In this document: one piece after another, positions 6,855 through 10,775 of the stretch | Position numbering within the stretch: position 1 is the first letter of the stretch | How the letters are laid out: every line of letters begins with the position of its first letter | Assembly: GCA_005884305.1 (NCBI GenBank) | Contig: VAYL01000005.1 | Span: 11,462 to 22,236 of the forward strand | DNA from: Actinomycetota bacterium | GTDB lineage: Bacteria; Actinomycetota; Thermoleophilia; Solirubrobacterales; 70-9 | DNA length: 10,775 nt | Direction: 5' to 3' | Notes under the pieces: model-generated | Told to the model about the DNA's origin: nothing | The model's database searches: none | What the model saw: the letters and a program-made list of their open reading frames with translations, nothing else | Position numbers and translations under genes: made by a program

Positions 6855-7838
6855 TCAGGCCAGGGCGCCCGCACGCCCGTAGATGGCGCCGGCGACCATG
6901 GCTCCGGAAGGGACCTCGGAGCCCGGGAGGAGCACCGAATGCTTCACGCGCGCCCTCGCCCCCACCGTGCACCCATCGCCGATCACAAGCGGCCCGTCGA
7001 GCCGCGCCGAGGTGTCCAGCTTGCAACCCTCTCCCACCAGTACAGGGGAGCTGACGCCTGGCTCGCCCGTCTCGACGGCGTCTTCGGCTCCCGCCGGCTG
7101 GATGAGCGTGCCGCCCCCCTTCACGTTCACGGCGCCCTCGAGTGCGTCGAGGTTGCCCCGGATGTACTCGGGCAGGGACCCGACGTCGTTCCAGTACTCG
7201 TCGATCGCGTGAACGTGGAACGGGACGTCGTTCTCGAGGAGAGCCGGGAAGACGTCCAGCGCAAAGTCGACGACGGGCCGGTCCGGGAAGTAGTCGAAGA
7301 TCTCGCGCTCGAGCACGTAGATCATGCAGTTGGCGAGGTCCGACAGAGCCTCGGCGGGATCCGGCTTTTCCTGGAAGCCTTGAATTCGCCCGTCGGAGCC
7401 AGTGATCACGACGCCGAACTCGCTGACGTTCGCCACGCGCTTCACCGCCAGGGTCGCGATCCCGCCGTTGCGTTCATGGGCCTCTCGAAGGGCGGTCAGG
7501 TTGATGTCGGTGAGCGCGTCGCCGGCCATCACGAGGAACGGCTCGCGCCCGAAGAAATCCGCGACGTTGCGAACGCCGCCCGCGGTGCCCAGGAGCTTCT
7601 CCTCGTATCTGTAGGTGAGGTCAACGCCCAGCGCCGATCCGTCGCCGATCCGCTCCCGAATGGTGTCCGGGAACCAGTGGAGGTTGGAGATCACCTCGGT
7701 GAATCCATGGCCGGGAAGAAGCTCCAGGATGTGCTCCATCACGGGCCGGTTGACGACCGGCACCACCGGCTTCGGCACCTCGTAGGTGAGTGGCCGCAGC
7801 CTCGTTCCGAGGCCGGCCGCCATCACCATTGCGCGCAT
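6855..7838 (-). CDS. NDP-sugar pyrophosphorylase (nucleotidyltransferase plus left-handed beta-helix)
   Basis: A 327-residue enzyme that joins a sugar-1-phosphate to an NTP. It has the MAAGLGTRLRPLT signature (residues 6-18), PKPVVPVVNRPVMEHIL (22-38), LLGTAGGVRNV, LVMAGDALTDIN (metal-binding Asp region), EKPDP and WNDVGSLPEYIRGN. The C-terminal 85 or so residues, with SSPVLVGEGC, DGPLVIGDGC, ARVKHSVLLPG, look like a short left-handed beta-helix. This layout fits glucose-1-phosphate or mannose-1-phosphate transferases; the sugar cannot be assigned. Start ATG 7836-7838; Met4 or Met6 are alternatives, and no clear SD precedes any of them, because the upstream 68 bp are a long hairpin. It lies downstream of ahcY and 9 bp upstream of the thioredoxin-like gene. 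Confidence 0.9.
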   Translation of the reverse strand: MRAMVMAAGLGTRLRPLTYEVPKPVVPVVNRPVMEHILELLPGHGFTEVISNLHWFPDTIRERIGDGSALGVDLTYRYEEKLLGTAGGVRNVADFFGREPFLVMAGDALTDINLTALREAHERNGGIATLAVKRVANVSEFGVVITGSDGRIQGFQEKPDPAEALSDLANCMIYVLEREIFDYFPDRPVVDFALDVFPALLENDVPFHVHAIDEYWNDVGSLPEYIRGNLDALEGAVNVKGGGTLIQPAGAEDAVETGEPGVSSPVLVGEGCKLDTSARLDGPLVIGDGCTVGARARVKHSVLLPGSEVPSGAMVAGAIYGRAGALA

Positions 7839-7846
7839 CAGTGGGC

Positions 7847-7914
7847 AGCAGGCAGCATGTAGCAGGTAGAGACAGCGGATGCGAACACGCTCTACCTGCT
7901 CCCTGCTACCTGCT
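7847..7914 (-). repeat. Long 25-bp stem-loop filling the ahcY-nucleotidyltransferase gap
   Basis: The 25-base arms 7847-7871 and 7890-7914 are inverses at 22 of 25 positions, around an 18-base loop. The inner 11 bp (7861-7871 with 7890-7900) pair perfectly. The stem starts on the last base of the ahcY TGA and ends 8 bp before the next ATG. Each arm is built from two copies of AGCAGGYAG. Without a T-tract it is not a classic intrinsic terminator. It may be an mRNA processing site, a 3'-end stabiliser or a palindromic repeat element. Confidence 0.8.
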
Positions 7915-9185
7915 CACGTTCCCTGGTCCCAAGAGGCCAGGTACTCCTGCTGCTTGTCGCTGAGCGTGTCGATCTCCACGCCCCGCGAGGCGAGCTTGAG
8001 CCGCGCGATCTCCTTGTCGATCTCCTCCGGCACCGGATAGACCTTCTTGTCGAGGTAGCCGTGGTCGTGGACGACGTGTTCGGCGGCGAGCGCCTGGTTC
8101 GCGAAGCTCATGTCCATGACGGCCGCCGGATGGCCCTCGGCGGCGGCGAGGTTCACGAGCCGCCCGTCGGCGAGCAGGAAGATCTCCCGTCCGTCCTTGG
8201 TGCGGTGGCCCTCCACGAGCGGCCGGGTCTCGAACTTCTCGACCGTGATCGCGTCGAGATCGTCCTTGTTCACCTCGACGTCGAAGTGGCCGGAGTTGCA
8301 GACGATCGCCCCGGACTTCATGACGTTGAACATCTCGCCGGCGATCGCATCGCGGTCGCCGGTGACCGAGATGAAGACGTCCCCGACCCTTGCGGCCTCG
8401 ACCGCGGGCATCACCTCGAAGCCGTCCATCAGCGCCTCCAACGCGCGAAGTGGATCGACCTCGCAGACGATCACGTGCGCGCCGTGACCCTTGGCGCGCA
8501 TCGCGACGCCGCGGCCACACCAGCCGTAGCCGATGACCACGACCCGCAGACCCGCGATCAGGACGTTGGTCGCGCGGATGACGCCGTCGAGCGTCGACTG
8601 GCCGGTGCCGTAGCGGTTGTCGAAGAAGTGCTTGGTCTTGGCGTCGTTGACGGCGATGATCGGATAGCCCAGCTTGCCCTGGCGCTCGAGCGCCTTGAGC
8701 CGGATCACGCCGGTGGTTGTCGCCTCGGTCCCGCCCAGGACGCCCGAGAGCTTGTCCGAGCGCTCGCCGTGGAGCACGCCCACCACGTCGGCGCCATCGT
8801 CCATCGTGATCTGCGGGCCCTTGTCGACGATCGCGTGGATGTGGCGGTAGTAGGAGTCGTTGTCCTCGGCGTTGATCGCATAGACCTCGGCGCCATACCG
8901 ATCCACGAGCGCGGCTGCGACATCGTCCTGCGTGGAGAGCGGGTTGGACGCACAAAGAGCGACGTTCGCGCCGCCCGCCGCGAGCGTGCGAGCCAGGTTC
9001 GCGGTCTCGGTGGTCACGTGAAGACAGCACCCGAGGGTGACGCCGTCCAGCGGCTTCTCCTTCTCGAACCGCTCCCGGATCGACTGCAGCACGGGCATGT
9101 GCCGGTCCTCCCACTCGATCCGCCGCTGGCCCTCGTCGGCCAACGCGATGTCCGCGATGTCGTAGCCCTTCTCGGCGGTTGCCAA
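7914..9185 (-). CDS. ahcY: S-adenosylhomocysteinase, archaeal/Thermotoga-like type
   Basis: Splits S-adenosylhomocysteine to adenosine and homocysteine, removing the inhibitory product of methylation. The 423-residue protein shows CCLHVTTETANLARTL (about residue 55), ASNPLSTQDDVAAAL, NDAKTKHFFDNRYGTGQSTLDGVIRATN and the NAD-binding GYGWCGRG (219-226) followed by AMRAKGHGAHVIVCEVDP, then SGHFDVEV and LAAAEGHPAAVMDMSFANQAL. The C-terminus ends LSDKQQEYLASWDQGT; the K..HYRY tail of canonical bacterial enzymes is absent and the length is short, as in archaeal and Thermotoga forms. Start TTG 9183-9185 is chosen because AGGA lies five bases upstream and the family begins here; the frame is open further up but without homology. 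It diverges from the arfB-type gene with 75 bp between. Confidence 0.93.
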   Translation of the reverse strand: MATAEKGYDIADIALADEGQRRIEWEDRHMPVLQSIRERFEKEKPLDGVTLGCCLHVTTETANLARTLAAGGANVALCASNPLSTQDDVAAALVDRYGAEVYAINAEDNDSYYRHIHAIVDKGPQITMDDGADVVGVLHGERSDKLSGVLGGTEATTTGVIRLKALERQGKLGYPIIAVNDAKTKHFFDNRYGTGQSTLDGVIRATNVLIAGLRVVVIGYGWCGRGVAMRAKGHGAHVIVCEVDPLRALEALMDGFEVMPAVEAARVGDVFISVTGDRDAIAGEMFNVMKSGAIVCNSGHFDVEVNKDDLDAITVEKFETRPLVEGHRTKDGREIFLLADGRLVNLAAAEGHPAAVMDMSFANQALAAEHVVHDHGYLDKKVYPVPEEIDKEIARLKLASRGVEIDTLSDKQQEYLASWDQGT

Positions 9186-9225
9186 ACCAATCCTTTCGTC
9201 GCTGTCGAGCCGCGAAGGATACGTA

Positions 9226-9247
9226 CCACGGTCAAGTTCCGCCGTGG
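9226..9247. promoter_or_regulatory. Inverted repeat CCACGG-N10-CCGTGG in the divergent ahcY/arfB region
   Basis: A perfect 6-bp dyad with 10-bp spacing lies in the 75-bp divergent gap, a usual place for a repressor or activator site. On the minus strand TTGACC overlaps its left part (9230-9235), but no -10 box is well placed with it. Chance occurrence at this GC content is possible. Confidence 0.3.
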
Positions 9248-9260
9248 CTACGGTGGTGTT

Positions 9261-9651
9261 GTGGATGACCCGATGGTCGTGAATCCGGAGCTTGCCGTGC
9301 CCCTGTCGGAGATCGAGCTGCGCGCGAGCCGGTCGTCCGGGCCAGGCGGGCAGCACGCGAATGTCACGGCAGGTCGACGGGTCCGTCTCCCTCACCGACG
9401 CGCAACGGCAGCGCCTGCATGCGCGCTACGGAAACCGGGTCACAGCGGTCGCCCAGGATGCGCGCAGCCAGGCGCGGAATCGCGAGCTGGCGCTCGAGCG
9501 GCTCCGGGAGAAGCTCGCGGCCGGCTTGGTGGTCCCCAAGCGACGGCGCGCGACGAGGCCGACGAAGTCGGCGAAGGAGAGGCGGCTCGATACCAAGCGC
9601 CGGAGGTCCGAGCGCAAGGCGGCGCGGCGGCCGCCGAGCATCGAGGATTAG
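9261..9651 (+). pseudogene. arfB: Peptidyl-tRNA hydrolase ArfB/ICT1-type (GGQ release-factor-like), frameshifted
   Basis: ArfB-type proteins free stalled ribosomes by hydrolysing peptidyl-tRNA with a GGQ loop. The first frame gives VNPELAVPLSEIELRASRSSGPGGQHANVTA with the catalytic GGQ. About position 9371 homology jumps to another frame: VDGSVSLTDAQRQRLHARYGNRVTAVAQDARSQARNRELALERL, ending in a basic tail KRRRATRPTKSAKERRLDTKRRRSERKAARRPP typical of the family (stop 9649-9651). The family has about eight residues like SRVEVRFD between NVTA and the following V; about 23 bp seem lost. GTG 9261 is used as start; ATG 9273 is equally possible. TACGGT at 9249-9254 lies six bases before the GTG and could give a leaderless start, as for parA. 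The gene converges with the universal stress gene, 9 bp apart. Confidence 0.82.
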
Positions 9652-9660
9652 ACAGCGGCG

Positions 9661-10143
9661 TCAGTCCTCGTGGACGACGACCACCGGACACGGGGCGTGC
9701 TTCAGGACCGCGCTGGACGTGCTGCCCTCGAGTCTCGCCCTGAGCCCGGAGAGCCCCCGCGAACCGACCACGATCGCGGCGACGCCGCGCTTGCGCGCCA
9801 CCTGGACCAGCGCGTCCGCTGCTCGAGTCTCACCGGCAACTGCGAGCGCTTCGCACTCGATTCCAGCGGCCGTGGCAAGCTCAGCACCCTTGGCAGCGGT
9901 GCGCTGAGCCTGCTCACGCAGCTCGTCCGCCATCTCCTGCGAGCCTTCGATGTCCACCGGGATCGGCGACAGCCCGGCGCCACCCGGCTCGAAATCCGCC
10001 ACGGCATACGCAAGTCCTTCCTCCCACACTGTGACGACGAGCGCGCGACGCGAGTCGAAGAGCGTCGCGGCCGCCTCGATGGCTGCCCGCGCGGGGTCCG
10101 AGCCGTCGTAGGCGATCATCACCGGAGCTCGTTCCGCGGCCAT
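9661..10143 (-). CDS. Universal stress protein, UspA family, ATP-binding type
   Basis: A 160-residue single-domain Usp protein, cytoplasmic. It begins VMIAYDGSDPARAAIEAAATLF (Asp13 in the nucleotide-binding start) and ends with the full ATP-binding signature G-2x-G-9x-G-S: GSRG at 127-130 and GS at 140-141, followed by SAVLKHAPCPVVVVHED. Such proteins bind ATP and help cells survive stress; the target is unknown. The ATG is four bases after the stop of the PLDc_N gene, so the two are probably co-transcribed. AGGAG overlaps that stop but is only one base from this ATG, so the ATG at codon 9 is a possible alternative start. Confidence 0.92.
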   Translation of the reverse strand: MAAERAPVMIAYDGSDPARAAIEAAATLFDSRRALVVTVWEEGLAYAVADFEPGGAGLSPIPVDIEGSQEMADELREQAQRTAAKGAELATAAGIECEALAVAGETRAADALVQVARKRGVAAIVVGSRGLSGLRARLEGSTSSAVLKHAPCPVVVVHED

Positions 10144-10147
10144 GCTC

Positions 10148-10471
10148 CTAGGGGTGGCGCCGCACGTCGCCGTAGCGGCCGGGCGTCCCCTCGAGCGCCT
10201 GCTGCGCCGCGATCATCTCGTCCCGCTCGGCTGGCAGGGTGGGCCGGGCGATGAAGTAGCCGAGCGTTCCCAAAATGGGAAACAGCACGATGATGAGGAT
10301 CCAGGCGGCGCGATGCCGCCCGTCGAGATCGGGCCGCTTCATCATCAGGTCGAGGATGCCGCAGATCCAGACAATCACGATCGCGACACCAAGCAGCCCT
10401 CCCAGCTCAGCACCCCAGAGGCCGACCGCGAGCGGAGCTATGACCAGCTGCGCGGACCCGATGTCAGGCAT
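10148..10471 (-). CDS. PLDc_N domain small membrane protein
   Basis: A 107-residue membrane protein. A hydrophobic region at residues 9-44 ends in WICGILDLMMKRPDLDGRHRAAW, and a second helix is WILIIVLFPILGTLGYFIARP (about 56-77). This is the PLDc_N pattern, found at the N-terminus of cardiolipin synthases and as stand-alone proteins in actinobacteria. No phospholipase HKD domain follows, so catalysis is not expected. AAAGGAGG lies four bases before the ATG, a strong ribosome site. Downstream is the universal stress gene; upstream a 73-bp gap and the DUF7144-type gene. Confidence 0.8.
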   Translation of the reverse strand: MPDIGSAQLVIAPLAVGLWGAELGGLLGVAIVIVWICGILDLMMKRPDLDGRHRAAWILIIVLFPILGTLGYFIARPTLPAERDEMIAAQQALEGTPGRYGDVRRHP

Positions 10472-10517
10472 TCGGCCTCCTTTCCCTTGGCTGCGCCCAG
10501 CCGCCGCATCCTCTCAC

Positions 10518-10534
10518 GCCCCAGGCCTCGGGGC
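10518..10534. terminator. Small GCCCC/GGGGC hairpin downstream of the DUF7144-type gene
   Basis: A perfect 5-bp GC stem with a 7-base loop lies 10 bp after the stop of the DUF7144-type gene and before the PLDc_N ribosome site. There is no T-tract; it is at best a weak attenuator. Confidence 0.25.
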
Positions 10535-10544
10535 AAGAGAGCGC

Positions 10545-10775
10545 TCAGGCGTCCCAGCGCGCCGTGAGCTGATAGATGATCGTGACGTCCAGAAGGATGA
10601 TGAGGAACGCCCAGAGCGGAGCAAGTGGGAACCACACGACCTGGGAGATCGCGTTGACGGTGACGAGGATCACCGCCACCCACCGGGCGGTCGAGCTGCC
10701 GGTGGCCAGTCCCATGCCGCTTAGGTCCATGATCGCCCCGAGGATCAGATGCACCCAGCCCCACGTCGAGATGTC
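10545..10775 (-). CDS. DUF7144-type membrane protein, C-terminal part (cut by window end)
   Basis: The minus-strand frame runs open to the window edge and reads DISTWGWVHLILGAIMDLSGMGLATG, STARWVAVILVTVNAISQVVW and PLAPLWAFLIILLDVTIIYQLT: three hydrophobic helices in the pattern of the actinobacterial DUF7144 family, whose members have about four. The GTG at 10752-10754 is inside the conserved W-GW-HL-LG motif, so the true start lies outside the window. Function unknown. It precedes the PLDc_N and universal stress genes, suggesting an envelope/stress cluster. Confidence 0.72.
   Translation of the reverse strand, partial: DISTWGWVHLILGAIMDLSGMGLATGSSTARWVAVILVTVNAISQVVWFPLAPLWAFLIILLDVTIIYQLTARWDA

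Noticed and set aside
9186..9260. SAH riboswitch before ahcY
   Set aside because: Only 75 bp lie between the divergent starts and no folded aptamer pattern could be recognised; a 6-bp dyad is the only structure seen.
8061..9743. 560-codon open frame on the plus strand, mostly opposite ahcY
   Set aside because: It is an antisense shadow of a GC-rich gene: ahcY on the other strand matches its family from end to end, and the plus-strand product resembles nothing known. Its last part merely runs through the real arfB-type start.

Overview
The window is uniformly GC-rich. It carries actinobacterial-looking small genes (a DUF7144-type membrane protein, a PLDc_N membrane protein, an AbiEi-N/DUF559-type gene) next to an archaeal/thermophile-type S-adenosylhomocysteinase. 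This suggests a deep-branching actinomycetote, perhaps Thermoleophilia, probably uncultivated; that placement is inference from gene style, not from a marker gene. There are no tRNA, rRNA, CRISPR, transposase or phage genes.

Layout. Positions 1-2508 (minus) hold the first 836 codons of the glutamate synthase large subunit, with a TTG start, a good Shine-Dalgarno and a TATAAT box upstream. From about 2630 to 4911 is an accessory-looking island. It has a broken AbiEi-N/DUF559-type gene (minus), then a broken parA/soj-type ATPase gene (plus), whose last codons overlap an intact SnoaL-like gene. Three copies of one 39-bp palindrome (10-bp arms, 19-bp centre) lie in this island, each near the start of a gene: gltB, the DUF559 gene and parA. 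The arms are identical and the centres vary with partly compensatory changes. This is the least explained signal in the window.

Positions 5085-9185 are a compact minus-strand run read in the order ahcY, sugar nucleotidyltransferase, thioredoxin-like protein, redoxin, thrB. The last four genes are 16 bp apart or less, or overlap. ahcY is separated from the rest by a 68-bp near-perfect hairpin that starts on the last base of its stop codon. thrB has two nonsense codons five codons apart in an otherwise full-length frame. A GGQ peptidyl-tRNA hydrolase gene (arfB-type, plus, 9261-9651) diverges from ahcY and is also damaged. Positions 9661-10775 hold a minus-strand set: DUF7144-type membrane protein (cut by the window end), PLDc_N membrane protein and universal stress protein.

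Four of thirteen genes are disrupted: three by apparent losses of roughly 20-45 bp that shift the frame, one by two stop codons. The long genes gltB, nucleotidyltransferase and ahcY are clean. Either the locus is decaying or the assembly is locally poor, and read mapping would decide. Functionally the window mixes central metabolism (nitrogen assimilation, methyl-cycle SAH removal, threonine synthesis, NDP-sugar supply) with stress/envelope genes and one possibly mobile or plasmid-derived island.
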